A DNA stretch of 64,000 nt from Mannheimia granulomatis (GTDB taxonomy: Bacteria; Pseudomonadota; Gammaproteobacteria; Enterobacterales; Pasteurellaceae), in assembly GCF_013377255.1 (NCBI RefSeq), contig NZ_CP016614.1:686001-750000 (forward strand), read 5' to 3'. Of this stretch, positions 9,839-19,592 are shown in pieces; position 1 is the first letter of the stretch, and each line of letters begins with the position of its first letter. The notes under the pieces were generated by a model, which was not told the DNA's origin, searched no databases, and worked only from the letters and a program-made list of their open reading frames with translations. A program made the position numbers and the translations under genes.

Positions 9839-10165
9839 ATGGAAACTATCGATAAAATTAAAAAACAAATTAGTGAAAACCCAATTCTGCTTTATATGAA
9901 AGGCTCCCCAAAATTCCCATCTTGCGGTTTCTCTGCCCGTGCGGTTGAAGCAGTTATTAACTGCCAAGTGCCATTTGGTTATGTAGATATTTTAGCAAAT
10001 CCGGATATTCGTGCGGAATTACCAAAATTTGCTAACTGGCCGACATTCCCACAATTATGGGTGGAGGGAGAGTTAATCGGTGGCTGTGATATCGTATTAG
10101 AAATGTTCCAAAAAGGCGAACTTCAGGAATTATTAAAAGCGACAGCAGCAAAACAACCTGCTTAA
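9839..10165 (+). CDS. grxD: Monothiol glutaredoxin (Grx4/GrxD)
   Basis: 108 residues. The active site CGFS (in FPSCGFSARAVEA, near residues 28-40) identifies a class II monothiol glutaredoxin, which binds a glutathione-coordinated 2Fe-2S cluster and serves in iron-sulfur trafficking with BolA proteins. WPTFPQLWVEGELIGGCDIVLEM carries the cis-proline and glutathione-binding GG. Stand-alone gene with AAGGTGAA ahead of the ATG and a hairpin terminator behind. Confidence 0.95.
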   Translation: METIDKIKKQISENPILLYMKGSPKFPSCGFSARAVEAVINCQVPFGYVDILANPDIRAELPKFANWPTFPQLWVEGELIGGCDIVLEMFQKGELQELLKATAAKQPA

Positions 10166-10181
10166 TTGAAATATAATTGTT

Positions 10182-10217
10182 AAGGCTCTTAATTTTATTA
10201 AGGGCCTTAATTTTTTC
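10182..10217 (+). terminator. Intrinsic terminator after grxD
   Basis: AAGGCTCTTAAT and ATTAAGGGCCTT form a stem with one mismatch, followed by AATTTTTT. Confidence 0.8.
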
Positions 10218-10306
10218 ATTTAATTTTATGGAAAATTATTACCTAGTTTGTAATTTTGTTTTAGAATGATGAAATTATTTCGCAACATAAAATAAAAGGA
10301 CACAAC

Positions 10307-11344
10307 ATGGCATTAAAAGATTTAGATTGGGCAAATTTAGGCTTTTCTTATATTAAAACAGATTACCGTTTCATTGCACACTGGAAAGATGGCAAATGGA
10401 ATGAAGGCGAATTAACACAAGATAACGTATTACACATTCACGAAGGCTCAACCGCATTACATTACGGACAGCAATGTTTTGAGGGCTTAAAAGCTTATCA
10501 TTGTAAAGACGGCTCAATTAACCTATTTCGCCCAGACCAAAATGCAGAGCGGATGCAACGTACCGCGGATCGTTTATTAATGCCACGCGTGCCGACCGAA
10601 TTATTTATTCGTGCCTGTAAAGAAGTGGTGAAAGCTAACCAAGAATGGCTAGGGCCTTACGGCTCAGGAGCAACGCTCTATTTGCGTCCGTTTTTAATCG
10701 GTGTAGGTGAAAATATTGGCGTAAGAGCTGCTCCTGAGTTTATCTTTTCTGTATTCTGCTGCCCTGTAGGCGCTTATTTTAAAGGCGGTTTAGCACCCTC
10801 TAACTTTGTTACCACCGAATACGACCGTGCAGCCCCAATGGGAACAGGCGGAGTGAAAGTGGGCGGTAACTATGCAGCGAGTTTATTGCCACATGAATTA
10901 GCAGTAGATCAAGGCACATCAACGCGTAAATTTGCCGATGCGATTTATTTAGATCCGAAAACTCACACTAAAATTGAAGAAGTAGGGGCGGCGAATTTCT
11001 TTGGTATTACTAAAGATAATAAATTTATCACCCCGATTTCCGAGTCGATTTTACCAAGTATCACCAAATATTCTTTATTACATATCGCAAAAGAACGTTT
11101 AGGTATGGAGGCGGTTGAAGGCGATGTTTATATTGACCAACTAGACCAATTTGTAGAAGCAGGTGCTTGTGGTACCGCTGCGGTGATTACTCCTGTTGGT
11201 GGTATTCAGCATAAAGACAATTTCCACGTCTTCTATTCCGAAACCGAAGTCGGCCCGATTACCCGTCGCTTATATGCAGAATTAACCGGTATTCAGTTTG
11301 GTGATTTAGAAGCACCGGAAGGCTGGATTGTAAAAGTAGAATAA
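10307..11344 (+). CDS. ilvE: Branched-chain amino acid aminotransferase (class IV)
   Basis: 345 residues of a fold-type IV PLP aminotransferase interconverting leucine, isoleucine and valine with their 2-oxo acids. [39 protein letters not shown] and VGGNYAASL belong to the longer BCAT subgroup; [10 protein letters not shown] and [12 protein letters not shown] hold the phosphate-binding region. Stand-alone gene with AAAGGACACAAC before the ATG. It ends at an uptake-signal pair that can form a terminator. Confidence 0.92.
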   Translation: MALKDLDWANLGFSYIKTDYRFIAHWKDGKWNEGELTQDNVLHIHEGSTALHYGQQCFEGLKAYHCKDGSINLFRPDQNAERMQRTADRLLMPRVPTELFIRACKEVVKANQEWLGPYGSGATLYLRPFLIGVGENIGVRAAPEFIFSVFCCPVGAYFKGGLAPSNFVTTEYDRAAPMGTGGVKVGGNYAASLLPHELAVDQGTSTRKFADAIYLDPKTHTKIEEVGAANFFGITKDNKFITPISESILPSITKYSLLHIAKERLGMEAVEGDVYIDQLDQFVEAGACGTAAVITPVGGIQHKDNFHVFYSETEVGPITRRLYAELTGIQFGDLEAPEGWIVKVE

Positions 11345-11352
11345 TTTAAGTT

Positions 11353-11407
11353 ACAAGCGGTCGAATTCGTAAAATTTTTTGCAAATTTAACCGCTTGATT
11401 TTTTTAG
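11353..11407 (+). terminator. Uptake-signal pair acting as terminator after ilvE
   Basis: ACAAGCGGTC (11353-11362) and the inverted copy AACCGCTTG (11389-11397) pair with adjoining AATT/AAATT bases to give a long stem, followed by ATTTTTTT. Confidence 0.72.
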
Positions 11408-11414
11408 ACAGAGT

Positions 11415-11915
11415 ATGAAAAAGTTAATTTTTTTAGGTTTATCCGTAGTCGCATTAACCGGCTGCTCCTCAAGCGTTTCCAATTCTAACCAGCTGGTGGG
11501 GGATTGGCGTTGCACCATTGATTATGATGATTTTAATATCCGCACTGTGGATAATCTCAAATTTGCCGCAAACGGTAATGTGTTAGGGCAGGGCTCTATC
11601 CACTATCCAATGCAAAAGCCGATTTTTATTTATACTGTGCAGAATAGCGGTCGTTGGACACTTAAAAATAGCCGCATTGTTTACCGTGTGTTAGCGGAAT
11701 CCATTCAACGCAACCACAATGCGAATGTGTGGGCGGAACTGCAACGCGACAGTGAATTGCAGCAATACGAAGATAGCTTGTTTAACACGCTTTCTGAAAA
11801 GGATAGCAATAAAACTATTGAATTAACGGTAACCGATTTCGATAATACCGAAATGGATATTAAACAAGAGATAAAAGGGCATAAGACTTATAAAGGTCAA
11901 TGTGTTAAAAAATAG
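11415..11915 (+). CDS. Predicted lipoprotein of unknown function
   Basis: 166 residues. MKKLIFLGLSVVALTGCSSS is a lipoprotein signal with lipobox LTGC (cleavage before Cys17); the following serines do not give an inner-membrane retention signal, so an outer-membrane location is likely. The rest has GDWRCTIDYDD early and a cysteine near the C-terminus (KGQCVKK), perhaps a disulfide, suggesting a small beta-rich domain of about 145 residues. I do not recognise the family. It is followed after 9 bases by the RidA-family gene and may share a transcript with it, ending at 12301. Confidence 0.8.
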   Translation: MKKLIFLGLSVVALTGCSSSVSNSNQLVGDWRCTIDYDDFNIRTVDNLKFAANGNVLGQGSIHYPMQKPIFIYTVQNSGRWTLKNSRIVYRVLAESIQRNHNANVWAELQRDSELQQYEDSLFNTLSEKDSNKTIELTVTDFDNTEMDIKQEIKGHKTYKGQCVKK

Positions 11916-11924
11916 GGGAAGGTT

Positions 11925-12269
11925 ATGATTCAACGTTTTGAAGTAGGTAGCCGTTTTTCGGAAATGGCAGTGTATAACGGAGTGGCATATCTGGCAGGGC
12001 AAGTGCCTCTGGATGAAAATGCCGACATTTACACCCAAACCCAGCAGACTTTAGCTGAGATTGATAAGTGGCTGGCAAAAGCGAATACGGATAAAAGTAA
12101 AATTTTAATGGCAACGGTTTATTTGCAAGATATGGCAGATTATGCGGAAATGAACCGAGCATGGGATGAATGGGTTGCTGAAAATAATGCTCCGTCACGA
12201 GCAGCAGTAGAGGCAAAATTAGCTAACCCAAACTGGAAAGTGGAAATTGTCGTTACAGCTGCAATTTAA
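11925..12269 (+). CDS. RidA/YjgF-family protein
   Basis: 114 residues, the size of the trimeric Rid family, whose members hydrolyse reactive enamine/imine intermediates released by PLP enzymes. VAYLAGQVPLD, the VYLQDMADYAEMNRAWDEW block and PSRAAVEAKLANPNWKVEIVVTA place it here; the arginine in PSRAAV is the residue that binds substrate carboxylate. It resembles the YoaB-like subgroup more than RidA itself, so the exact substrate is open. GGGGAAGGTT gives a strong ribosome site; a hairpin terminator follows. Confidence 0.88.
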   Translation: MIQRFEVGSRFSEMAVYNGVAYLAGQVPLDENADIYTQTQQTLAEIDKWLAKANTDKSKILMATVYLQDMADYAEMNRAWDEWVAENNAPSRAAVEAKLANPNWKVEIVVTAAI

Positions 12270-12273
12270 AGAG

Positions 12274-12301
12274 AAAGCAGAGATAATATCTCTGCTTTTT
12301 T
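12274..12301 (+). terminator. Intrinsic terminator after the RidA-family gene
   Basis: AAAGCAGAGAT and ATCTCTGCTTT, a perfect 11-base stem with AAT loop, followed by TTT. Confidence 0.85.
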
Positions 12302-12349
12302 CGTTAATGGTGAGGTGTAAGCGGTTAAAAAAGCACAATTTTTTGCGAA

Positions 12350-12919
12350 TTAAATTCGCTCAATATCAAACTGTGATAAATCAATCACATCAGGTGTACC
12401 ATAAAATTCGCAGAGTGCTTTACGTAGTGCCTCTGCCCGTTTTGGTAAGTATCCTCTCTCCGCATATATTTTAACTTGATCATACACCGCTTGCTTAAAG
12501 GCGGAATTATCTCCCGGATTACCAGTCAGATTGTCGCTACTTGCAAAATAGCGAAAACCTGCAGCGGTGGCGAGAACCCATTCAATCGCTTGTGGTTTAA
12601 CTTCTACACTTTCAAATTCCCGTTGGCGTTCGGCAGAGCGTCCGTCCGGTTCATACCAATAACCAAAATCTTCTAATTTACGGCGTTCGGCACCTGCAAC
12701 CAACCAATGTGAGATTTCGTGTAAGGCACTGCTGTAATAGCCGTGCGCAAATAGAATCACGTTATAAGGTCGCTCACTTTTGATTCCATCTTCATCAATA
12801 TATTCAGGTAAATAAATCGGATAATCTTCACCTCGCTCTAAACGAGTGTTATATTCTGTTGCAAAGCATTCATCAAATATTCGGATAATATCTTCAATTT
12901 TATGATGGTCTTGATTCAT
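12350..12919 (-). CDS. epmC: Elongation factor P hydroxylase EpmC (YfcM)
   Basis: 189 residues (E. coli about 182). EpmC hydroxylates the beta-lysylated lysine of elongation factor P, finishing the modification started by EpmA and EpmB. The metal site is HEISHW at residues 67-72, with conserved surroundings HGYYSSALHEISHWLVAG and FGYWYEPDGR. It lies 18 bases after dsbD on the same strand, so co-transcription with dsbD is likely; no functional link is evident. epmA, epmB and efp are not in the window. Confidence 0.9.
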   Translation of the reverse strand: MNQDHHKIEDIIRIFDECFATEYNTRLERGEDYPIYLPEYIDEDGIKSERPYNVILFAHGYYSSALHEISHWLVAGAERRKLEDFGYWYEPDGRSAERQREFESVEVKPQAIEWVLATAAGFRYFASSDNLTGNPGDNSAFKQAVYDQVKIYAERGYLPKRAEALRKALCEFYGTPDVIDLSQFDIERI

Positions 12920-12937
12920 TGTGTTCCTCTTAATTTT

Positions 12938-14641
12938 CTATAGCTGATTTAGCCAGCGTAAAAATCCATCTGCATCTAAAAAGCCGGTTACTCGAGATTG
13001 GGTCATTTCTTTGCCGTTTTCATCAAAAAACAAGATGGTAGGTAAACCTTGTATCTTAAAACGTTCTATAAACGCAAAGTTTTCGTCTGAGTTTTTAGTC
13101 ATATCCAGTTGTAGCACTACCATTTCACTTAACTTTTCTTGTACTTTGGCATCAGTAAAAGTATATTTTTCAAACTCTTTACATGCAACGCACCAATCGG
13201 CATAGAGATCCAGCATCACTTTTTTGCCTTTAGAAGCGGTCAGTTTTTCTTCCAAATCGGCAAGTGATTGAATACGTTCTAATTGTAAATGTTGAGCATT
13301 TTCAATCTGTATTTTTGACCCTCCCCAAACTAAGTCTGCCCAAGGTTTTGCTGATAAAGCTAAGCCTATTAACAATATCACTTTAAAGACTCTTTTTAGG
13401 ATAGAGCTAGATGGAATCAGCTCAAATAACCAAATCAAAAAAGCTATTGCTAAGGCAGACCATAGAAACGGTTCATAATGGTTTGGCAAAACACGTGTTA
13501 TTAAAAATATAGGTAAGGCAAGCATAACAAAACCAAATGCAGTTTTGACGTTTAATAGCCAGTCTCCCGATTTCGGCAGAATTTTATTGCCAAATAGGGT
13601 GATAAGAATCAATGGAATACCCATGCCCAATGCAAGCAGATAAAGTGCTAGCCCGCCGGTTATTAAATCGCCACTTTGTGCAACATAGAGCAATGCGCCT
13701 GAAAGTGGTGCGGAAGTGCAAGGTGAGGCAATTAGTCCTGCGATCATACCCATTAAAAAGACACTACCAAAAGCGCCGCCTTGTTGTTTTTGGCTTAATA
13801 AATTTAACTTTTGTTGCCATGAATTAGGTAGTTGCAATTCAAAGAGTCCAAACATTGAAGAGGCTAAAAGTGTAAATACAATTGCTAATCCGATTAGAAC
13901 AGGCGGGCTTTGCAATGCTATTTGGAAAGGTAAACCGATTGCCGCTACGATTAAACCTAATAAAGTATAAGTAATAGCCATACCTTGCACATAAGCTATG
14001 CTGAGTAATAATGCTTTGGTTGAAGAAGGGCGATTTTGATTACCAATAATAATCGCAGATAAGAGCGGTAACATTGGTAATACGCAAGGAGTAAAAGCTA
14101 AACCTAAGCCTAAAACAAAAAACCAAAATATAGAAAATTTATTGCTGGATAATTCTTCTGCTAACTTATTTTGATTGGAGTCTATAATATTTTGTGTCTC
14201 TTCGGCGGCTTGTTCACTTGGAATAATAGTATTTAAGGTAAGTTCTAATTTTTCCGGTGGGTAGCAGAAACCTTTAGTACAGCCTTGATATTCCACCGCT
14301 ATAACTGCATTATCTTGAGATTCTAAAAGAGGAAGCGATACTTGTAATTGGTTGCGGAATATTTCTACCTGTCCCAAAAACTCATCATTATGTTGTTCAG
14401 CTTGTGGGAATTGTGGCTCGCCAATAGTTATATTATGAGGCGTAATTTTAATTTCTTTCTTATAAAGATAATAACCTTCTGCAATTTGCCAATTTAGTAA
14501 AAGGCTATTTTCTCGCTGGCCTAATGAAAAGACAAAAGCATCTTCTGATTTTAGAAATTCATTTTTAGATGAAAAGAGGCCTGCATAGGCAGGTTGAATC
14601 ATCAATATACTAAGGAAAATGGACAAAAAATATTTAATCAT
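12938..14641 (-). CDS. dsbD: Thiol:disulfide interchange protein DsbD
   Basis: 567 residues (E. coli 565 with signal). DsbD carries electrons from cytoplasmic thioredoxin to periplasmic DsbC, DsbG and CcmG. After a signal peptide (MIKYFLSIFLSILMIQPAYA) come the N-terminal domain with GCTKGFC at about residues 120-126, eight membrane segments with the redox cysteines in FTPCVLPMLP and SPCTSAPLSG, and a thioredoxin-like C-terminal domain with YADWCVACKEFE. The ATG at 14641 is chosen because a proper signal peptide begins there; the frame is open for 16 more codons upstream. All six redox cysteines are present. Confidence 0.94.
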   Translation of the reverse strand: MIKYFLSIFLSILMIQPAYAGLFSSKNEFLKSEDAFVFSLGQRENSLLLNWQIAEGYYLYKKEIKITPHNITIGEPQFPQAEQHNDEFLGQVEIFRNQLQVSLPLLESQDNAVIAVEYQGCTKGFCYPPEKLELTLNTIIPSEQAAEETQNIIDSNQNKLAEELSSNKFSIFWFFVLGLGLAFTPCVLPMLPLLSAIIIGNQNRPSSTKALLLSIAYVQGMAITYTLLGLIVAAIGLPFQIALQSPPVLIGLAIVFTLLASSMFGLFELQLPNSWQQKLNLLSQKQQGGAFGSVFLMGMIAGLIASPCTSAPLSGALLYVAQSGDLITGGLALYLLALGMGIPLILITLFGNKILPKSGDWLLNVKTAFGFVMLALPIFLITRVLPNHYEPFLWSALAIAFLIWLFELIPSSSILKRVFKVILLIGLALSAKPWADLVWGGSKIQIENAQHLQLERIQSLADLEEKLTASKGKKVMLDLYADWCVACKEFEKYTFTDAKVQEKLSEMVVLQLDMTKNSDENFAFIERFKIQGLPTILFFDENGKEMTQSRVTGFLDADGFLRWLNQL

Positions 14642-14728
14642 AGTAATCTTAGACTCTTGAGGATAGTTTAACATTAATAAATATGACAAATTATAGCGGA
14701 ATAAATTACAAAATTCTGGAGAAATTCG

Positions 14729-14768
14729 ACCGCTTGCCTAGGTTTGGTTTAGCAAGCGGTTATTTTTT
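14729..14768 (+). repeat. Inverted uptake-signal pair upstream of artP
   Basis: ACCGCTTGC (14729-14737) and GCAAGCGGT (14752-14760) form a 9-base stem with a 14-base loop, then TATTTTTTG. It reads as a plus-strand terminator but lies upstream of the artP promoter in a divergent gap, so it probably insulates artP from upstream readthrough. Confidence 0.65.
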
Positions 14769-14799
14769 GTAAAAATATTGCAATATAATGAAAAATTAA

Positions 14800-14828
14800 T
14801 TGCATAGTTATGCAAAAATAATTAGTAT
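14800..14828 (+). promoter_or_regulatory. artP promoter with overlapping ArgR (ARG box) operator
   Basis: TTGCAT (14800-14805), 17 bases, TAGTAT (14823-14828). The palindrome TGCATAGTTATGCA (14801-14814) covers the -35 and resembles the ARG box TGAATWWWWATTCA; ATTCATTCATT just after it could be part of a second box. ArgR repression of arginine uptake is the established logic in enteric bacteria; here it is inferred from sequence. Confidence 0.6.
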
Positions 14829-14865
14829 TCATTCATTATTTAAAAGTGTAATAGGATTTTAACGA

Positions 14866-15600
14866 ATGGCAATTCGTATTCAAAATGTCAATTTTTTTTA
14901 TGGTTCAAATCAAGCCTTATTTGACATTAATTTAGAGATTGAAAAAGGCGATACTGTAGTTTTATTAGGGCCGAGTGGTGCAGGAAAAAGTACTTTAATT
15001 CGTACTTTAAATCTTATTGAAGTCCCTCAATCTGGAACATTAGAAATTGCAAACCATAAATTTGACTTAACAGCGAAAGCAGACAACAAAGCTGTCAGTT
15101 TATTACGCCGTGAAGTAGGTATGGTGTTTCAGCAATATCATTTATGGCCGCATTTAACGGTGCTGCAAAATTTAATCGAAGCTCCGATGAAAGTGCTCGG
15201 ATTAAGTAAAGAAGAGGCAATCTCACGTGCAAAAGTACATTTAGAGCGTTTGCGCTTAGCAGAGTTTTCCGAGCGTTTTCCATTACAGCTTTCCGGTGGA
15301 CAGCAGCAGCGTGTAGCGATTGCCAGAGCATTAATGATGCAGCCTCAAGTGCTACTTTTTGATGAGCCAACCGCTGCACTTGATCCTGAGATTACAGCGC
15401 AAGTTGTTGATATTATTAAAGAGCTTCAACAAACAGGTATTACGCAAGTTATCGTAACCCATGAGGTTGGCGTTGCGCGTAAAGTAGCTACTAAAGTCGT
15501 TTATATGGAGCATGGCTCAATTATTGAGCAAGGGGATGCAAGTTGCTTTGAACAGCCTAAAACGGAACAGTTTGCGCAGTATTTATCTCATTCTGAGTAA
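14866..15600 (+). CDS. artP: Arginine ABC transporter ATP-binding protein
   Basis: 244 residues of a polar amino acid ABC ATPase. Walker [10 protein letters not shown], signature [15 protein letters not shown], Walker [15 protein letters not shown] and the switch histidine in [10 protein letters not shown] are intact. Gene order artP-artI-artQ-artM matches the E. coli and Haemophilus arginine operon, which supports the substrate assignment. AGGA lies 10 bases before the ATG. Expression is probably ArgR-controlled through the operator upstream. Confidence 0.94.
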   Translation: MAIRIQNVNFFYGSNQALFDINLEIEKGDTVVLLGPSGAGKSTLIRTLNLIEVPQSGTLEIANHKFDLTAKADNKAVSLLRREVGMVFQQYHLWPHLTVLQNLIEAPMKVLGLSKEEAISRAKVHLERLRLAEFSERFPLQLSGGQQQRVAIARALMMQPQVLLFDEPTAALDPEITAQVVDIIKELQQTGITQVIVTHEVGVARKVATKVVYMEHGSIIEQGDASCFEQPKTEQFAQYLSHSE

Positions 15601-15626
15601 ATTAAAACAGAAATAAGGACACAACA

Positions 15627-16352
15627 ATGAAAAAACTATTTTTAGCTTCAACAATTGCATTAGCTTCTCTTTCCGCTTCCGCACAAGAAACTATTACTTT
15701 TGCAATGGAACCATCTTATGCACCTTTTGAAATGACTAATGAAAAAGGCGAGGTTGTTGGTTTTGATGTGGATATTGCCAAAGCATTATGTGAAGAAATT
15801 AAAGCGACGTGTCAATTTAAAACACAATCATTTGATAGTTTGATTGCCGGCTTAAAATTTAAAAATTTCGATGCAATCATTTCGGGGATGGATATTACCG
15901 AAGCTCGTCAGAAACAGGTTTCTTTTACAGAACCGTACTTAGAAAACTCGGTTAGCTTCATGGCAGTAAAAGGTAAATTTACACCGGAAACTGCAAAAAA
16001 CGTGGGTGTGCAAAATGGTACAACCTTCCAGCAGTATTTAACAAAAAATGCAAAACAGTATAATTTAAAACCTTATGCTACTTTACAATCTGCAGTATTA
16101 GATCTTAAAAATGGTCGTATTGATATGGTATTTGGTGATACCCCTGTATTAACTGAATGGTTAAAAACTGAAAAAGAGTTAGCGTTTGTGGGGGAGAAAG
16201 TAGTGGATAAGGCATTTTTTGGTAATGGGTATGGTATTGCAGTAAATAAATCCAATACTGCATTGTTAGAAAAATTAAATGCTGCATTAGCCACTATTAA
16301 AAACAATGGCAAATATGAGCAAATCTATAATACTTGGATGGCAGGAAAATAA
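15627..16352 (+). CDS. artI: Arginine-binding periplasmic protein
   Basis: 241 residues with signal peptide MKKLFLASTIALASLSASA (cleavage near residue 19) and a family 3 solute-binding fold: ITFAMEPSYAPFEMTNEKGEVVGFDVDIAKAL, FDAIISGMDITEARQKQVSFTEPY and the C-terminal ATIKNNGKYEQIYNTW. It delivers arginine to ArtQM. It starts 26 bases after artP with AAGGACACAAC, and its stop overlaps the artQ start (TAATG). It could equally be named artJ; only one binding protein is in the operon. Confidence 0.93.
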   Translation: MKKLFLASTIALASLSASAQETITFAMEPSYAPFEMTNEKGEVVGFDVDIAKALCEEIKATCQFKTQSFDSLIAGLKFKNFDAIISGMDITEARQKQVSFTEPYLENSVSFMAVKGKFTPETAKNVGVQNGTTFQQYLTKNAKQYNLKPYATLQSAVLDLKNGRIDMVFGDTPVLTEWLKTEKELAFVGEKVVDKAFFGNGYGIAVNKSNTALLEKLNAALATIKNNGKYEQIYNTWMAGK

Positions 16353-17023
16353 TGTCTTCTGATATTTTTAACTTACTTGCCAGTGCAACCTTGATGACAT
16401 TAGGGATTGCAGTGGCAAGCCTTTTTATTGGTATGTTGTTGTCAATTTTATTTGTGGTACTTGAAACCAGTAAGATTGCTTGCATCCGCAAGCCGACAAC
16501 TGTCATGATCACATTATTAAGAGGTTTACCTGAAATTTTAGTGGTATTCCTCATTTATTTTGGATTAATCCAAATTATTTTCTTAATGACGGATGAATTT
16601 GCAGAGTTGAATGCATTTTGGTGCGGTTCTATTGCGCTTGGAATTATTTTTGCTGCTTATGCATCCCAATCTTTGCGTGGAGCGATTAAGGCTATTCCAC
16701 TAGGACAGTGGGAATCAGGTGCTGCTTTAGGATTAAGTCGTGCGCAAGTTTTTATCCGTATTGTGATGCCACAAGTATGGAGACATGCATTGCCGGGGTT
16801 GAGCAACCAGTGGTTAGTATTATTAAAGGATACCGCTTTGGTTTCTTTGATTGGAGTAGATGATTTAATGCGCCAGTCGGAATTAATTAATGCGAATACT
16901 CATCAACCTTTTACTTGGTATGGTATTGCTGCTCTTATTTATTTAGCGATCACTCTTATCAGCCAACGAGTGATTAAGCTGTTAGAAGCCCGCTTTACCC
17001 GTTTTGAGCGAGGAGTTGCCTGA
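16352..17023 (+). CDS. artQ: Arginine ABC transporter permease ArtQ
   Basis: 223 residues, mostly membrane helices, with the permease EAA motif QWESGAALGLSRAQVFIRIVMPQ that docks on the ATPase. The ATG at 16352 overlaps the artI stop by one base, the coupling expected in an operon; a start six codons earlier would lie inside artI. Partner of ArtM in the heterodimeric channel of the arginine importer. Confidence 0.92.
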   Translation: MSSDIFNLLASATLMTLGIAVASLFIGMLLSILFVVLETSKIACIRKPTTVMITLLRGLPEILVVFLIYFGLIQIIFLMTDEFAELNAFWCGSIALGIIFAAYASQSLRGAIKAIPLGQWESGAALGLSRAQVFIRIVMPQVWRHALPGLSNQWLVLLKDTALVSLIGVDDLMRQSELINANTHQPFTWYGIAALIYLAITLISQRVIKLLEARFTRFERGVA

Positions 17024-17706
17024 TGTTGTGGGATTATTTAGTTGAAATTTCACAAGGTATTGGTACAAGCCTTCAATTGACCTTTGTGGCATTAATTATT
17101 GCCTTTATTTTGGCTATTATACTTACATTTATTCTTTCACTAGAAAACCGTCCTCTTAAATGGCTGGTGAATGGTTTTATTACTTTATTTACCGGCACGC
17201 CATTATTGATTCAGTTTTTCTTGATTTATAGTGGTCCCGGACAGTTTGAGTGGATTACACAAAGCCCGTTATGGTCAGTACTTTCTGATGCTTGGTTTTG
17301 TGCTATGCTGGCATTAGCTCTGAACAGTGCTGCCTACTCAACACTGCTCTTCCATGGAGCAGTAAAGGCGATTCCAAAAGGGCAGTGGGAGACCTGTGCT
17401 GCTTTAGGTTTAAGCAGACTAGATACGCTTAAAATTTTGATTCCTTATGCTTTAAAACGTGCGTTACCATCTTATAGTAATGAGATTGTATTGGTGTTTA
17501 AGGGAACATCGCTTGCCTCAACCATTACTATTATGGATATTATGGGATATGCTCGCCAGCTATATGGTACAGAATATGATGCTCTATCTATTTATGGTAT
17601 GGCAGGCGTTATATACCTTGTAATTACAGGTATTATGACATTAGCGTTAAGAAAATTAGAAAGCAAAGTATTGGCATTTGAACGCTTTGAAGCAGAGAAA
17701 GCATAA
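17023..17706 (+). CDS. artM: Arginine ABC transporter permease ArtM
   Basis: 227 residues, about five membrane helices and the EAA loop GQWETCAALGLSRLDTLKILIPYALKRALP. Its ATG overlaps the artQ TGA by one base. Last gene of the art operon; an uptake signal (17721) and a strong hairpin terminator follow. Confidence 0.93.
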   Translation: MLWDYLVEISQGIGTSLQLTFVALIIAFILAIILTFILSLENRPLKWLVNGFITLFTGTPLLIQFFLIYSGPGQFEWITQSPLWSVLSDAWFCAMLALALNSAAYSTLLFHGAVKAIPKGQWETCAALGLSRLDTLKILIPYALKRALPSYSNEIVLVFKGTSLASTITIMDIMGYARQLYGTEYDALSIYGMAGVIYLVITGIMTLALRKLESKVLAFERFEAEKA

Positions 17707-17754
17707 TTTTAATGCAAAATACAAGCGGTTGAATTTAAGTAATTTTTTGCAAAT

Positions 17755-17797
17755 GAAAGGCATAGGCCGTGAGCCTATGCCTTTCTCTTTTTATTTT
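17755..17797 (+). terminator. Intrinsic terminator after artM
   Basis: GAAAGGCATAGGC-N4-GCCTATGCCTTTC, perfect 13-base stem, then TCTTTTTATTTT. Confidence 0.85.
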
Positions 17798-17888
17798 GTA
17801 GTAAAACCGTTTAACAAATATAAACATGGCTTTGATCTTCTTTTGCCTTGCTTTTGTTATTTTTAATTATCCGGTACTAAGACCGGCA

Positions 17889-17936
17889 TAAAAAATCTGC
17901 TCTTTGCAAAGTGGTTACTTTATAAAGAGCAGATTA
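17889..17936 (-). terminator. Terminator after potC (minus strand)
   Basis: Minus strand AATCTGCTCTTT and AAAGAGCAGATT pair across a loop of about 20 bases and are followed by TTTTATG. A separate CCGGT/ACCGG hairpin lies just beyond it (17870-17885). Confidence 0.75.
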
Positions 17937-17961
17937 TTATTTCTTGAATTTTTATGGAGGA

Positions 17962-18729
17962 TTATACCTTTTTTCTCACCACTAATTGGCTTAGCACTAC
18001 TAAAGTTAACGAGAAAATAATCATAATGGTTGCAAGTGCGTTCACTTCCGGGGTTACACCGGTTTTAACCAATGAGAAGATTTTCAGTGGTAATACTTCG
18101 TAGCTTGGGCTGGTCACAAATGATGATACGATAACGTCATCAAGTGAAATCGTAAAGCTTAATAACCAGCCTGAAATAATTGAAGGTAAGGCTAATGGTA
18201 AAATAATTTTACGTAAAATAGTGACTTCACTTGCCCCTAAATCTTTTGCAGCCTCTAACATTTTGCCGTCAAAGTCACTTAAGCGTGATGAAATAGCAAT
18301 CACAACATAAGGTAAACAGAATGTAATATGTGCAATTAAGAGTGAGATAAAGCCAAGTTTGATGCCCAAAATCATAAATAATACGAGCATAGACACTGCC
18401 ATCACAATATCAGGTGACATCATCACCACAAACAACATACCACCCACTAATTTTTTACCACGGAAACGGTAACGATAAAGGGCAATTGAGGTTAAAGCAC
18501 CTAAAATCGTTGAGAATGTCGCAGCAAAGAATGCAATGGTTAATGAATTTATCGTTGCTTGTACTAAAGTGTCATTACTGAATAGACGCTCGTACCAGTT
18601 CCAAGTAAATCCTTTCCAATTTAAACCAAAACGGTCTGCATTAAATGAATTTACTACCAAAATGATGATTGGAATATACAAATACGCAAACACCACGAAC
18701 ATAAAAAGGTTTCTAAATGTCTTTTTCAT
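17962..18729 (-). CDS. potC: Spermidine/putrescine ABC transporter permease PotC
   Basis: 255 residues with six predicted membrane helices. The permease motif [29 protein letters not shown] is intact. The start codon overlaps the stop of potB by one base, and the order potA-potB-potC is the standard polyamine importer operon. The C-terminus ends in VVLSQLVVRKKV. Binding protein gene potD is not adjacent. Confidence 0.94.
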   Translation of the reverse strand: MKKTFRNLFMFVVFAYLYIPIIILVVNSFNADRFGLNWKGFTWNWYERLFSNDTLVQATINSLTIAFFAATFSTILGALTSIALYRYRFRGKKLVGGMLFVVMMSPDIVMAVSMLVLFMILGIKLGFISLLIAHITFCLPYVVIAISSRLSDFDGKMLEAAKDLGASEVTILRKIILPLALPSIISGWLLSFTISLDDVIVSSFVTSPSYEVLPLKIFSLVKTGVTPEVNALATIMIIFSLTLVVLSQLVVRKKV

Positions 18730-19592
18730 TATTCAAGCTCCACCTTTTTATTTAATAATTTATTTGCACGATAGTAAACATAAAGCATCAATGCCATTAA
18801 AATTGTTAATGCAATACTTACCGCAGAGCCTAAAGCAAATTGGTTTGTATTTAAGAATAGGCTCTTAATAATGTTACCGACTAATGGTGTTTTACCCCCA
18901 CCGAGTAAGTCTGCTACATAGAACATACCCATTGCAGGTAGTAATACCAATAAACAGCCAGCAACAATGCCCGGCATTGTCAGAGGAATGGTTACTCTGA
19001 TAAAGCGTTGGAAAGCATTTGCTCCCAAGTCTTTAGCGGCTTCAAGCAAACGGTGATCAATTTTCTCAATGGATGAATACAGTGGTAAAATCATAAATGG
19101 TAATAATATATAAACCAAACCGATAATAATCGCTATTTCAGAGTTTAATAAACGTAAAGGCTCGCTAATTAATCCGAGCGATAATAATGTTTCGTTTAAG
19201 ACACCTTTCACACCTAAGAAAATTTTAATTCCGTAAATACGAATGAGTGAGTTAGTCCAGAATGGTAACACCACTAAAAACAGTAAAAACGGTCTGATTT
19301 TTGCCGGCATTTTTGCAATGATAAATGCAAAAGGGTAACCGATGATTAAACAGAAAAATGTAGCAATGCCCGCCATATAAAGCGAGTTCCACAATACTGT
19401 GGCATAGGTATCGTTGAATAATGATTTATATGCTTCAAGACTAAACGCAAAATCAACGAAATACTGGCTTTGACGGTTTTCTGTTAAGAAACTGATAATT
19501 AAAACAAGTACGTTCGGCACTAATACGAAAAGCAATAGCCAACCGAAAATAGCAGAGACCGCACCATTTTGGAACTTACTATTCGCCTTCAT
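18729..19592 (-). CDS. potB: Spermidine/putrescine ABC transporter permease PotB
   Basis: 287 residues with six predicted membrane helices and the ATPase-docking loop [30 protein letters not shown]. Its start at 19592 lies 14 bases inside the 3' end of potA. It forms the channel with PotC. The acidic PotA tail and the MKANSKF start share bases, so translation is likely coupled. Confidence 0.93.
   Translation of the reverse strand: MKANSKFQNGAVSAIFGWLLLFVLVPNVLVLIISFLTENRQSQYFVDFAFSLEAYKSLFNDTYATVLWNSLYMAGIATFFCLIIGYPFAFIIAKMPAKIRPFLLFLVVLPFWTNSLIRIYGIKIFLGVKGVLNETLLSLGLISEPLRLLNSEIAIIIGLVYILLPFMILPLYSSIEKIDHRLLEAAKDLGANAFQRFIRVTIPLTMPGIVAGCLLVLLPAMGMFYVADLLGGGKTPLVGNIIKSLFLNTNQFALGSAVSIALTILMALMLYVYYRANKLLNKKVELE

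Noticed and set aside
12247..12474. Open frame between the RidA-family gene and epmC
   Set aside because: Overlaps the terminator and the epmC 3' end on the other strand; no ribosome site.
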